From: Streptomyces sp. NBC_01283
Lineage (GTDB): Bacteria > Actinomycetota > Actinomycetes > Streptomycetales > Streptomycetaceae
Assembly (NCBI RefSeq): GCF_041435335.1
Contig: NZ_CP108430.1
Coordinates: forward strand, 4,743,501-4,807,500
Direction of reading: 5' to 3'
Length of the DNA: 64,000 bases
Shown here: positions 23,618 through 32,378 of the stretch, one piece after another
Layout of the letters: every line of letters begins with the position of its first letter
How positions within the stretch are numbered: the stretch's first letter is position 1
Notes under the pieces: generated by a model
The model's input: only the letters and a program-made list of their open reading frames with translations
Database searches by the model: none
What the model was told of the DNA's origin: nothing
Made by a program: the position numbers and the translations under genes

Positions 23618-26600
23618 CTAGTTCGTGCCGATCTTCGCGAGCAGATCCACGATGCGGCCCTGCACCTCGGTGCTCGTCGACCGCTCCGCGAGGAACAGCA
23701 CCGTCTCCCCCGCCGCGAGCCGGGGCAGCTCCGTCTGGTCGACGGCGGCGGTGTAGACGACGAGCGGGGTGCGGTTCAACTGGCCGTTCGCGCGCAGCCA
23801 GTCGATGATCCCGGCCCTGCGGCGACGCACCTGCATCAGGTCCATCACCACCAGGTTCGGCCGCATCTGCGCCGCGAGCGTCACCGCGTCCGCGTCGCTC
23901 TCGGCCCGCGCGACCTGCATGCCACGCCGTTCGAGCGTCGCGGTCAGGGCGAGCGCGATCTCCTCGTGCTCCTCGATGAGCAGGACGCGCGGCGGGTGCT
24001 GCTCGCTGTCGCGGGGCGCGAGGGCCTTCAGGAGTACGGCGGGGTCGGCGCCGTACGCGGCCTCGCGCGTCGCCTGGCCGAGTCCCGCCGTGACGAGCAC
24101 GGGAACCTCGGCGGCCACGGCGGCGGTGCGCAGCGACTGCAGGGCCGTACGCGTGATCGGTCCGGTCAGCGGGTCCACGAACAGGGCCGCGGGGAAGGCC
24201 GCGATCTGGGCGTCGACCTCTTCGCGGGAGTTCACGATGACGGGACGGTAGCCGCGGTCGCTCAGCGCCTGCTGCGTGGTGACGTCGGGCGCGGGCCAGA
24301 CGAGGAGGCGGCGCGGGTTGTCCAGCGGCTCGGGCGGCAGTTCGTCGTCCATGGGCTGCGGCTGGGGCCGGTTGGCGACCTCGACCGCACCGCCGGGGCC
24401 GTCCAGCGGCTCCGGGCCCTCGTCGGCGTCCTCGTCCGGTGCGCCGATCGCGTACGAGCGTCCTGTGCCCTCCGAGGAGGACGCGATCCGGGACTGCGGG
24501 TGGGCCTGCGCCTGGGGGTGCGGGCGGGCCGCGGCCTCGGAGCGGTCGTCGCCCGCCGGGGCGGGGGGAGTGGAGAGCCTACGGCGCCGTCCCGAGCCGC
24601 CGACGGAACCGCCGAGGGTGGACTGCGCCTGCCCCTGCCCCTGCCCCTGCCCCTGCCCCTGCCCCTGCGCCTGCCCCTGAGCCGCGGGCTGCGCGGGCGC
24701 CTGCTCCGGGAGCGGGCCAGCGGTGGGCTGCTGCGCGGCGTCGGAGGCGGGAGCGGAGGGCTGGGCCTGGGCCGGTCCCTGGGGCTGCGGCTGCTGAGGA
24801 GCCTGCTGAGCCGGGGGCGCCTGCGGGGGCAGCGGAGGCTGCGGTGCCTGAGGTGCTGCCCCCGGGGCGGCCGGAGCCTGGCCCTGCTGCAGCCCGAGAC
24901 GGCGCTGCTGCTGCTCGGCGATCTGCTGGCCGAACGGCACGCCCTGCCCGAGCGTGCGCACGCTGATCGCGCGCCCCTGCGTCGAGTTGGGGTCACCGGG
25001 CGCGGCCTCGGCGGGCAGCGGCTGCGCGGCCCGCCCACCCTGGGTCCCGCGCTCGGGCGGCAGCGCGACACCCCTGCCGGGCGTGTGGACGCCCCGCGCC
25101 GGAGTGCCTTCGGCGTACGTGGTGGGCCGCGAGGGAACACCGGCGGGCGGGGTGCCCTGCGCGTCCCCCGCAGGCCCGGCGGCTGCGGGCACCGGCGTCG
25201 GCCCTTGCCCGGGAACCTGCCCCTGCCCGGGTACCTGCCCCGGTCCGGGAACCTGCCCCTGCTCAGCAACCTGCCCCGGAACCTGCCCCTGCTCCGCAAC
25301 CTGCCCCGGCACCTGCCCCTGGGCCGGACGCGACCGGCGGCGGCCCGTCGGCGCCTCCGCGGGGTGCGGCTGCGGCGGGGTGTGGTCGTCGGCCGGGTGG
25401 TGCAGGGCCGCTTCGTGCTGCCCCGTGTCGTCCTGGTCGGCGGAGGCGGGCGGCAGCGCGAAGACGCGCCCGCTGGGAGCCTCCTCGGCAGCGGCCCGCT
25501 CCTTGGCCGCGGCCAGCGCACGGCGACGCCGCCCCGTCGGACGGGGCGAGGCCTCGCCCGCATCACCGGCGGAGCCACCCGGCCCGGCGACAGCCACAGC
25601 CGTCCCGACCCCGGAACCTCCGACCCCGGAACCTCCGACCCCGGAACCCCCGGCGGCAACACCCTCCTGCCCGCCACCACCCGAAGGCAGAGCGGGCGGC
25701 AACGCCAACTGCTCGTCGTTCCGTCGCGCCCGCTGGCCGGAAGCGGCAGGAGCCACCCCACCGGCGGGAACCGGCACGCCCTGCGGCGGAACCGCTTGCC
25801 CCAGAGCCGCGGACCCGGCGGCATGCTCGGCCGCGGTCACCACGGAGCCGACGGACCCAGCAGACCCAGCGGCCCCCGCGGCATCCTCGGCGGCGCTGGG
25901 CCGCCCACGCCGTCGCCCAGTACCACCGGAAGGCACACCCGCAGGCGCACCGGAAGGCACGGCGGAGGGCTGCGCACCCTCGCCCCGCACGGGTGCATCC
26001 GGAGCAACCGACGCCGCGGCCTCGGCGACCTGAGCCGCCGCGGCCTCCGCCGCGTCGGCCTCCGCCGCACGCCGCCCACGCCGCCGCCCGGTCCCGCTGG
26101 GCGAAGCCCCGGCAGCACCCGCCGCGGTCCCGCCTCCAGAAGTTCCGCCCCCCGAAGTAGCACCCTCGGAGCCCGAACTCTCCAGGAACGAGTCGACCGA
26201 GGGACCGGCAGCCCGCCGGGCCCGGCGCCGACCGCCACCCGTGGCGGGCGACGCCTGCGCCGGCACCACGACCGAAGACCCGACAGACCCGTCCGTCACC
26301 TCGGCACCAGAACCAGCACCCGCGGCGGCAACAGAGACCGTGCCGCCCCCCGCACCGATCGGCACCTCAAGAACGTACGCAGTGCCGCTCATCCCCGGCA
26401 CCTCATGCGTCTGCAGCACACCGCCGTGCGCCCGCACGATGCCCCGGACGATCGGTTCGTGCACCGGGTCTCCCCCGGCGTACGGCCCCCGCACCTCGAT
26501 GCGTACGACCTCACCGCGCTGAGCAGCGGCGACGACCACGGTCGAGTCCACGTACCCACCGGCGGCCACGGCCGAAGGGGCCGCACCGGCACGCGCGTTG

Positions 26601-28060
26601 CCCGTGGCGTCGATCCCGGCCACGTCGGCGACCAGGTGGGCGAGCGCCGTGGCGAGCCGCCCCGGGTCCACCTCGACCTCGATCGGCGGCGCGTGCACCG
26701 CGAACTGCGCGCGTCCGGGCCCGATCAGCTCGACCGCGCCCTCCACGCCGCTCGCGACGACCGCGTCGAGCATGACCTTCACGCGGGAGAGCTGCTCCGT
26801 GCCCGAGTCGAGCAACTGGAAACCCAGCACATTGTCGACAAGCGTGGTGATGCGCGCGTACCCGGCGGAAAGATGGTGAAGGACCTGGTTCGCCTCGGGC
26901 CACAACTGCCCGGCGTCATCGGCCGCGAGGGCCGACAGCTCGCGCCGCAGCTCGTCGAGCGGACCCCGCAACGACGAACCGAGCACGGCAAGCAGCTGCT
27001 CGTGCCGCGCGGCCAGCGCGTCGTACCGCGCCTTCTCGCGCTCTGCGAGCTCCTCGAACCGGTCCTTCTCGCGCTCGGCGAGCGCCGCGTACCGTTCCTG
27101 CTCGGCGGCGATCTCCTCCGCGCGCTGCTCGGCGGCGGCGGCCAGTTCGGCGGCATGCCGCTCGGTCGCGGCCCGCAGCTCCTCCGTGCGCCGCTCGGTC
27201 GCGGCCTGCATCTCCGCCGCGTGCTGCGCGATCGCGGCCTCGTGCTCCTCGGCCAGCGCGTCGTAGGGGCGCCGGTCGGTGAACGTCATGACCGCGCCGA
27301 CGAGCTGATCGCCGTCCCGCACAGGGGCCGTCGTCAGGTCGACCGCGACCCGGTCGCCGCTCTTGGACCACAGGACCTGCCCGCGCACCCGGTGCTTGCG
27401 CCCCGAACGGAGCGTGTCGGCGAGCGGGGACTCCTCGTAGGGGAAGGGCTCGCCGTCGGCGCGGGAGTGGAGCACCAGATGGTGCAGTTCCTGGCCGCCC
27501 AGGTCGCTGGCCCGGAAGCCCAGTATCTGCGCGGCGGCCGGATTGACGAGGACGACGCGTCCGTCGGTGTCCGTGCCGACGACGCCTTCGGCGGCGGCGC
27601 GCAGGATCATCTCGGTCTGCCGCTGGGAACGCGCGAGTTCGGCCTCGGTGTCCACGGCGCCCGAAAGGTCGCGTACGACGAGCATGAGCAACTCGTCGCC
27701 GGTGTAGCCGTAATTGTCGTACGCGTCCCGGATGTCCTCGAGGTTCGAGCTGGTGACCTCGACGGGGAACTCGCTGCCGTCCGTGCGCCGCGCGGTCATC
27801 CGCGTCGGCTTGGTCCGCCCGCGCTCGTCGACGGCCTCGGGCCTGCGCATCGATCCGGGAATGAGCCGGGAGTCGAACTCCGGCAACAGATCGAGGAGCC
27901 CGCGGCCCACGAGTGCGGTGCCGGGCGTCTCGAACGCCTCCAGCGCGATGGCGTTCGCGTTCACGACGGTCCCGTTCGCGTTCACGAGGACCAGCGCGTC
28001 CGGGAGCGCGTCGAGTATGGCTGCGAGGCGAGCAGCGCCTCGGGATGGCCTGCTGCTCAC
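23618..28060 (-). CDS. Giant PAS-domain pseudo-histidine-kinase with disordered linker and receiver-like C-terminus
   Basis: This is a 1480-residue protein from GTG 28060. Order: two PAS domains (about 10-130 and 145-265), an Ala/Glu-rich coiled coil (270-358), a HisKA-like helix pair (358-420), an HATPase-like region (440-570), a disordered Pro/Gln/Gly/Ala linker (about 580-1245), and two receiver-like domains (about 1249-1355 and 1357-1480). The HisKA motif reads GSSLRGPL where SHELRTPL is expected, so the phospho-accepting His is Ser362. The ATPase N-box (RLATALAHLV) has no Asn and the G2 glycines are lost. The last receiver keeps the Asp (VVMDLM) but lacks the conserved Lys. It is probably a scaffold or sensor, not a kinase. 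Confidence 0.85.
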   Translation of the reverse strand: MSSRPSRGAARLAAILDALPDALVLVNANGTVVNANAIALEAFETPGTALVGRGLLDLLPEFDSRLIPGSMRRPEAVDERGRTKPTRMTARRTDGSEFPVEVTSSNLEDIRDAYDNYGYTGDELLMLVVRDLSGAVDTEAELARSQRQTEMILRAAAEGVVGTDTDGRVVLVNPAAAQILGFRASDLGGQELHHLVLHSRADGEPFPYEESPLADTLRSGRKHRVRGQVLWSKSGDRVAVDLTTAPVRDGDQLVGAVMTFTDRRPYDALAEEHEAAIAQHAAEMQAATERRTEELRAATERHAAELAAAAEQRAEEIAAEQERYAALAEREKDRFEELAEREKARYDALAARHEQLLAVLGSSLRGPLDELRRELSALAADDAGQLWPEANQVLHHLSAGYARITTLVDNVLGFQLLDSGTEQLSRVKVMLDAVVASGVEGAVELIGPGRAQFAVHAPPIEVEVDPGRLATALAHLVADVAGIDATGNARAGAAPSAVAAGGYVDSTVVVAAAQRGEVVRIEVRGPYAGGDPVHEPIVRGIVRAHGGVLQTHEVPGMSGTAYVLEVPIGAGGGTVSVAAAGAGSGAEVTDGSVGSSVVVPAQASPATGGGRRRARRAAGPSVDSFLESSGSEGATSGGGTSGGGTAAGAAGASPSGTGRRRGRRAAEADAAEAAAAQVAEAAASVAPDAPVRGEGAQPSAVPSGAPAGVPSGGTGRRRGRPSAAEDAAGAAGSAGSVGSVVTAAEHAAGSAALGQAVPPQGVPVPAGGVAPAASGQRARRNDEQLALPPALPSGGGGQEGVAAGGSGVGGSGVGGSGVGTAVAVAGPGGSAGDAGEASPRPTGRRRRALAAAKERAAAEEAPSGRVFALPPASADQDDTGQHEAALHHPADDHTPPQPHPAEAPTGRRRSRPAQGQVPGQVAEQGQVPGQVAEQGQVPGPGQVPGQGQVPGQGPTPVPAAAGPAGDAQGTPPAGVPSRPTTYAEGTPARGVHTPGRGVALPPERGTQGGRAAQPLPAEAAPGDPNSTQGRAISVRTLGQGVPFGQQIAEQQQRRLGLQQGQAPAAPGAAPQAPQPPLPPQAPPAQQAPQQPQPQGPAQAQPSAPASDAAQQPTAGPLPEQAPAQPAAQGQAQGQGQGQGQGQGQAQSTLGGSVGGSGRRRRLSTPPAPAGDDRSEAAARPHPQAQAHPQSRIASSSEGTGRSYAIGAPDEDADEGPEPLDGPGGAVEVANRPQPQPMDDELPPEPLDNPRRLLVWPAPDVTTQQALSDRGYRPVIVNSREEVDAQIAAFPAALFVDPLTGPITRTALQSLRTAAVAAEVPVLVTAGLGQATREAAYGADPAVLLKALAPRDSEQHPPRVLLIEEHEEIALALTATLERRGMQVARAESDADAVTLAAQMRPNLVVMDLMQVRRRRAGIIDWLRANGQLNRTPLVVYTAAVDQTELPRLAAGETVLFLAERSTSTEVQGRIVDLLAKIGTN

Positions 28061-28320
28061 GACGACGCTTCCTCCCTGGTTACTGCTGCTTGCCGACTCG
28101 CTCGGGCCATCTTGCCCCGCGACCCGCGGCGTGTCACGGGAGGGAGTCTACGGGGAGCGGTTGTGCGCGCGACGCCGGATGAGAGGGAGGTCGCACGCAG
28201 AAGATGTGAGGCTTCCGTACCGCCTGGTCACGAGGAGGTGGCGGCGGGACGGATTCGTCCGTGGCCGAAACCGGACCAAAGGGTGGCCAAAAACAGATCG
28301 GCCGGTGCCAGGCGCTGACG

Positions 28321-28764
28321 TCACGCGTTCGCGTCGGGCAGCACCGGGACGAGCTTGTTCCACCGGGAGATCTCGCATCCGTTGCTGCGGTTGTACGTCG
28401 CGTCGACGGGCCGCCCGTGCCAGGTTCCGGTGATGCGCGCGGTGGCGGGGCCGCCGTACTGCATGGTGCAGTTCGCGCCGGCCGGCGCGGGCGCGAAGAT
28501 GTCAGTGCCCCAGGTGCCCTCGTCGAGCCTCGCGCACGCGTCCTCCGCCTGCGGGTGGGTGCCGCCCGTCGGGTGGCATTCCAGCTCGAACGTTCCGTCA
28601 CGTCCGTCCCCGGCATCGGTGACCGTCACCGTGAGCCGGTCGGGGCTCGGCCCGGTGACCGGCGTCGGCAGGGGCAGGGGCCCCATGTCGGCGTGGGCGA
28701 CGACGGGGGCGGCGGACAGCGCGGCGACGGACGCGGCGGCGGTGAGGACGAGGCGGCGCAGCAT
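28321..28764 (-). CDS. Subtilisin inhibitor-like (SSI family) secreted protease inhibitor
   Basis: This 147-residue protein starts at ATG 28764, with GGAG upstream; a longer frame to 28806 is less likely. A signal peptide (about 1-26) precedes the SSI domain. Four cysteines (63, 77, 99, 130) give the two family disulfides. By alignment with SSI the reactive site is in CTMQYGG, with Met101 as P1 and Gln as P1', which predicts inhibition of subtilisin-like and chymotrypsin-like enzymes. SSI proteins control extracellular proteases and transglutaminase activation in Streptomyces. Confidence 0.92.
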   Translation of the reverse strand: MLRRLVLTAAASVAALSAAPVVAHADMGPLPLPTPVTGPSPDRLTVTVTDAGDGRDGTFELECHPTGGTHPQAEDACARLDEGTWGTDIFAPAPAGANCTMQYGGPATARITGTWHGRPVDATYNRSNGCEISRWNKLVPVLPDANA

Positions 28765-28978
28765 GACGGGGCTCCACTGGGTGCGGGATACCGGGTACGC
28801 GAACACGTACGGGCTCTACCGCGTCTAACGCCGTTGACGCCGTGACGTTGCGGGCGCGGAAAGACGCTTTGCTCTGCGGGCCGCCCGACTAGTACCGTGG
28901 AAGCCGCGATTGGTGACACGCCGCCCGGCTGTGTCATCATCTGCACGCACCACCCGCGCTCGCGCAGGTGTGCAAGCT

Positions 28979-29069
28979 GGAGGCGTCGCCTAGTCCGGTC
29001 TATGGCGCCGCACTGCTAATGCGGTTTGGGACTTACATCCCATCGAGGGTTCAAATCCCTCCGCCTCCG
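28979..29069 (+). tRNA. tRNA-Ser (GCT)
   Basis: A 91-nt class II tRNA with a perfect acceptor stem (28979-28985 with 29062-29068), discriminator G29069, anticodon GCT at about 29015-29017, a long variable arm and GTTCAAATC in the T arm. A weak promoter candidate (TTTGCT 28868, TAGTAC 28890, 16-bp spacer) lies upstream. Confidence 0.96.
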
Positions 29070-29080
29070 CTGCAAGACCC

Positions 29081-29109
29081 GAAGCCCCGGTCCCCTGGAC
29101 CGGGGCTTC
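29081..29109 (+). terminator. Hairpin terminator after tRNA-Ser(GCT)
   Basis: A perfect 13-bp stem (29081-29093 with 29097-29109) with a 3-nt loop lies 11 bp after the tRNA. Confidence 0.85.
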
Positions 29110-29258
29110 GGCGTTCCCCCTCCGGAGGCACGTTTCCGCAGGTCGCAAGCGGTGTGGCTAATGGATTTCACATGGCGGCGGCGGTCATGTAATGTTCTTC
29201 CTGTCGCCGCGAGCGGGCCGAAAGGCCGGGGAGCGAAGACAGAAAAAAGAAAAATCAA

Positions 29259-29331
29259 GCACTCGTAGCTTAACGGATAGAGCATCTGACTACGGATCAG
29301 AAGGTTGCAGGTTCGAATCCTGCCGAGTGCA
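29259..29331 (+). tRNA. tRNA-Arg (ACG)
   Basis: A 73-nt tRNA with a 7-bp acceptor stem (29259-29265 with 29324-29330), discriminator A29331, anticodon ACG at 29292-29294 and GTTCGAATC in the T arm. A34 is the substrate of TadA, whose gene is at 55709. A candidate promoter is TTTCAC (29166) with TAATGT (29190), 18-bp spacing. Confidence 0.96.
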
Positions 29332-29339
29332 CAGTGTCG

Positions 29340-29367
29340 AAAGGCCCCCGGATCATCCGGGGGCCTT
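29340..29367 (+). terminator. Hairpin terminator after tRNA-Arg(ACG)
   Basis: A 14-bp stem (29340-29353 with 29355-29367 and beyond) ending in CCTTTTG has almost no loop. It also faces the stop of the convergent oxidoreductase gene. Confidence 0.85.
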
Positions 29368-29380
29368 TTGCGTTGCCGGG

Positions 29381-30604
29381 TCAGGCCGTGGCCTTGGCCG
29401 GGGTGGTCGCGTGGGGCTGGGGCCGGGGGGTGATGACCGGGCGGGGGCGGGTCGGCATTCCTGTCATCGGGTGGGCGACGGCCCAGGCCGCGCCCTTGCA
29501 GATCAGTTCCTTGTAGAGGGCGGCGAGCCTGCCCGTCAGGGCGGCCTTGACCGAGCGGTCGTCGGCGGTGACGTACTGGATCAGTCCGTTCCTGCGGCCC
29601 AGCGAGATGCACTGGTTGAAGTAGCGGATCGGCGTCTTCGGGATCTTTCCGCCGGTCAGGCGGGCCGCGATGGCGTCGGCGGCCTGCCAGGCCATGGGGG
29701 TGCCCGTGGCGCACGACATCCGCAGCGGCTTGTCGCCGGGGCCCATCGCCATGGCGGCGTCGCCGACCGCGTACACGTCCGGGTGCGAGACCGAGCGCAT
29801 GGTCCGGTCCACCACGATCTGGCCGCTGTCGGTGACCTCCAGGGTGGTGGCCCGCGCGATCGGGTGCACCGCGAAGCCGGTGGTCCATACGGTGACCGCG
29901 GCCGGGATGGTCCCGCCGTCGGCGGTGGTGACGTGGTCCGCCCGGACGCCGGTGACGGCGGCCTGCTCGTGTGCGGTGATGCCGAGCCCGGCGAAGACCT
30001 TCCGGACGTGGCCGCGGCCCTTGGGCGAGAGCCAGTCGCCGAGTTCGCCGCGGGCGGCGAGGGCGACGTCGAGGTCGGGGCGGGCCTCGGCGATCTCGGT
30101 CGCGGCCTCCAGGCCGGTGAGGCCGCCGCCGACGACGACCACGCTCTCCCCGGCGTCCAGGCCGGCCAGGCGCTCGCGCAGCCGGAGCGCCCCGGGGCGG
30201 CCCGCGATCTCGTGGGCGTGCTCGGCGGTGCCGGGGACGCCCTGCGCGTTCCAGCCGCTGCCGAGGGCGTAGACCAGGGTGTCGTACGGAAGTTCCTCGG
30301 TCGCCTCGCCGCTCGTGAACGTGACCGTCTTGCCGTCCACGTCGACGGCGGTGACCTTGGCGAGCTTCAGCTCGACGCCGGTGCCCGCGAACATCTCGCT
30401 GAAGGGGCGCGGCGCCAGGTCCTGGCCGACCGCCAGCTGGTGCATGCGGACGCGCTCGACGAAGTCGGGCTCGGCGTTGACGAGGGTGATGGCCACGTCC
30501 TCGCGGCGCAGCCGCTTGGCGAGGCGTCCGGCGGCGATGGCTCCGGTGTATCCGGCTCCGATGACGATGATCCGGTGCTGCCGCGAGGTCTGGTGCTGCT
30601 GCAT
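29381..30604 (-). CDS. NAD(P)/FAD-dependent oxidoreductase, NDH-2-like
   Basis: This 407-residue protein has two Rossmann motifs, IIVIGAGYTGAIAA at the N-terminus for FAD and VVVVGGGLTGLEAA in the middle for NAD(P)H, plus VYAVGDAA for FAD ribitol binding. This is the type II NADH dehydrogenase / pyridine nucleotide-disulfide family without a redox cysteine pair. ATG 30604 has AGGAGCC upstream. It lies 131 bp downstream of the ECF41-type sigma gene in the same direction. ECF41 factors are known to be linked to such COE (carboxymuconolactone decarboxylase, oxidoreductase or epimerase) genes, so it is the probable regulatory target. Confidence 0.88.
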   Translation of the reverse strand: MQQHQTSRQHRIIVIGAGYTGAIAAGRLAKRLRREDVAITLVNAEPDFVERVRMHQLAVGQDLAPRPFSEMFAGTGVELKLAKVTAVDVDGKTVTFTSGEATEELPYDTLVYALGSGWNAQGVPGTAEHAHEIAGRPGALRLRERLAGLDAGESVVVVGGGLTGLEAATEIAEARPDLDVALAARGELGDWLSPKGRGHVRKVFAGLGITAHEQAAVTGVRADHVTTADGGTIPAAVTVWTTGFAVHPIARATTLEVTDSGQIVVDRTMRSVSHPDVYAVGDAAMAMGPGDKPLRMSCATGTPMAWQAADAIAARLTGGKIPKTPIRYFNQCISLGRRNGLIQYVTADDRSVKAALTGRLAALYKELICKGAAWAVAHPMTGMPTRPRPVITPRPQPHATTPAKATA

Positions 30605-30735
30605 GGTCTGGCTCCTGTCAGCTCTTCATCGGCTCTTCAGCGGGTTGCGCCCCTTGAACCGGGCAGCCCGCCGTTTCCTGACAGGAACGCGAAGTGAGCC
30701 ACGTCACATCCGCATCGCGCGGGTGTCACCCGTGG

Positions 30736-31686
30736 TCAGAAGGCCTCGCGCAGCGCGGGCTCACCGTGGTCGGCTTCCGCCCACCGCCGGGTCGCGCGTT
30801 CGAGCTTGTCGGGGTTGACCTGGTTGTGGAACGCCGCGATGCCGTCGGCGGTGATCTCCAGGCACATGATGCCGACGACCCGGCCGCCGATGACCGCCAC
30901 GATGGCGGGGGCGCCGTTGGCGGTCGTGATGTGGGCCTCGGGGGAGCCGCCGACGTAGGCGCGCTTGGCCTCGCTCGGCTTGAACAGGCCCCGCATGAAC
31001 TTCGCGACCGCGACGGCGCCCTCGAACGCCTTGGCGCGGGCCGGGATCTTCCCGCCGCCGTCGCCGATCGCGACGGCGTCCGCGGTGAGCAGCCGCACCA
31101 GCGGCTCGGTCCGGCCGCTGGTGGCGGCCGCGAGGAACTCCTCGACGATCCGCATGGCCGTGGCCTCGTCGATCTCGGTGGTACGGGTCTTGCCCTCCGC
31201 GACGCGCTTCTTGGCGCGGTGGAAAAGCTGCTGACCCGCGGACTCGGTGATGTCGAGAATCTCGGCGATCTCCCGGTGCCGGTAGCCGAAGGCCTCCCGC
31301 AGCACGTACACCACGCGCTCGTCGGGCGAGAGACTCTCCATGAGCCTGAGGACCGCGTACGACAGTGATTCGCGCTGCTCGGCGGTGTCCGCGGGGCCGA
31401 GCATCGGGTCCCCGGCGAGCAGCGGCTCGGGGAGCCACTGGCCCACGTAGGTCTCGCGGCGGGCGCGGGCCGAGGTGAGCTGGTTGAGGCACAGGTTGGT
31501 GAGGACCTTCGTCAGCCAGGCCTCGGGTACCTCGATGTGGTCGACGTCGGCGGCCTGCCAGCGCAGGAAGGTGTCCTGCACGGCGTCCTCCGCGTCGCTC
31601 GCCGAGCCGAGGAGGCGGTAGGCGATGGCCTCAAGGCGGGGCATGGCCGCCTCGAAACGGTCGACGTCCTGCACGGTCAGAGACAT
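30736..31686 (-). CDS. ECF41-type RNA polymerase sigma factor with SnoaL-like C-terminal domain
   Basis: This 316-residue protein starts at ATG 31686. Sigma region 2 (about 5-80) and region 4 (about 110-170, YRHREIAEILDITESAGQQL) are followed by a SnoaL-like/NTF2-fold extension (about 190-310), with NPDKL near the end. In ECF41 proteins this fused domain replaces a separate anti-sigma factor and tunes activity; NPDKL is a known conserved motif there. The FAD oxidoreductase gene downstream fits the ECF41 neighbourhood rule. Confidence 0.92.
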   Translation of the reverse strand: MSLTVQDVDRFEAAMPRLEAIAYRLLGSASDAEDAVQDTFLRWQAADVDHIEVPEAWLTKVLTNLCLNQLTSARARRETYVGQWLPEPLLAGDPMLGPADTAEQRESLSYAVLRLMESLSPDERVVYVLREAFGYRHREIAEILDITESAGQQLFHRAKKRVAEGKTRTTEIDEATAMRIVEEFLAAATSGRTEPLVRLLTADAVAIGDGGGKIPARAKAFEGAVAVAKFMRGLFKPSEAKRAYVGGSPEAHITTANGAPAIVAVIGGRVVGIMCLEITADGIAAFHNQVNPDKLERATRRWAEADHGEPALREAF

Positions 31687-31923
31687 GCCCCGGATCCTAG
31701 CTCGCGCACCGCGCGCGGGCCCGGTCCGCTCATCGGGCGGGAGGGCGGAGGCAGTTCGCCCCGGCCGGGCACCCCGCGTCGGCCCCCGCGGCGGCCCCCG
31801 CGCCCGCCCTGTCCCGGTCGGCGATGTGATCGTCGGCACAACTGAAGCATTGGCCAGCGGAGTCACATATTCCACACATAGCGTGATCAACGACCAAGTA
31901 AGTCCTGCTTTATTGGAGGATTG

Positions 31924-32346
31924 ATGCGCAAGTTGTATACGGGGAAGCGCAAGCTCGCGGTCGTGGGGGCGCTGACGGCGATTGCCATCGGCGTGCCCAC
32001 CGTGGGCGCGGTCGCGGGGGAGATCAGTGGAAGCAGGCTTCCGTTCTCCATAGCCACCGCGGGCAGCAAGGAAGACGGTGACCGCTGGAAGGGCAAGAGC
32101 AGCGGTCACGCCAAGGTCTGCGGCGATGTGCCGGTGAACGACACCAGGACGTTCAGCGCGTACATCTACCAGGACAAGAGCTTCCGCCCCGACCCGAAGA
32201 TCACCAGCACGTCCCGCAGCTACAAGCAGGCGTACGGCTGCGGTGCGTACAAGGGCACCAGCACGGGTGGCAAGTACTACACCAAGGCCACCTGGGCCGG
32301 GATTCCCGGGAGCCGGGCCTACGGTTACGTGAACGCCCAGAACTGA
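31924..32346 (+). CDS. Small secreted protein heading an ABC transporter operon
   Basis: This 140-residue protein starts at ATG 31924 after GGAGG. A Lys-rich start and signal peptide (about 1-33) lead to a basic mature region with two cysteines (in AKVCGDV and YGCGAYK) and many Tyr, Lys and Ser residues. I do not recognise the family. The ABC transporter genes begin 32 bp downstream in the same direction, so it is probably co-transcribed; a secreted substrate, sensor or bacteriocin-like role is inference. The last seven codons and stop are duplicated immediately after the gene. The upstream 120 bp is relatively AT-rich and probably holds the promoter. Confidence 0.75.
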   Translation: MRKLYTGKRKLAVVGALTAIAIGVPTVGAVAGEISGSRLPFSIATAGSKEDGDRWKGKSSGHAKVCGDVPVNDTRTFSAYIYQDKSFRPDPKITSTSRSYKQAYGCGAYKGTSTGGKYYTKATWAGIPGSRAYGYVNAQN

Positions 32347-32369
32347 TTCGTGAACGCCCAGAACTGATC
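32328..32369 (+). repeat. 21-bp tandem duplication over a stop codon
   Basis: Copies at 32328-32348 and 32349-32369 match at 20 of 21 positions and contain the last codons and the TGA of the secreted-protein gene. The second copy is untranslated and lies just before the ABC ATPase start. Confidence 0.9.
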
Positions 32370-32378
32370 AGGAATCAC

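Noticed and set aside
24600..24680. CRISPR-like or VNTR array
   Set aside because: The repeats are short in-frame codons inside the pseudo-kinase linker with no spacers.
23966..28318. 1450-codon plus-strand frame opposite the pseudo-kinase
   Set aside because: Antisense shadow; its composition is Arg/Gly/Leu-rich without domains, while the minus strand has PAS and receiver domains.
30605..30735. Exact ECF41 promoter motif upstream of the oxidoreductase
   Set aside because: A TGTGACG-like -35 exists on the minus strand, but no CGTC-type -10 lies at the right spacing, so I do not call a promoter.
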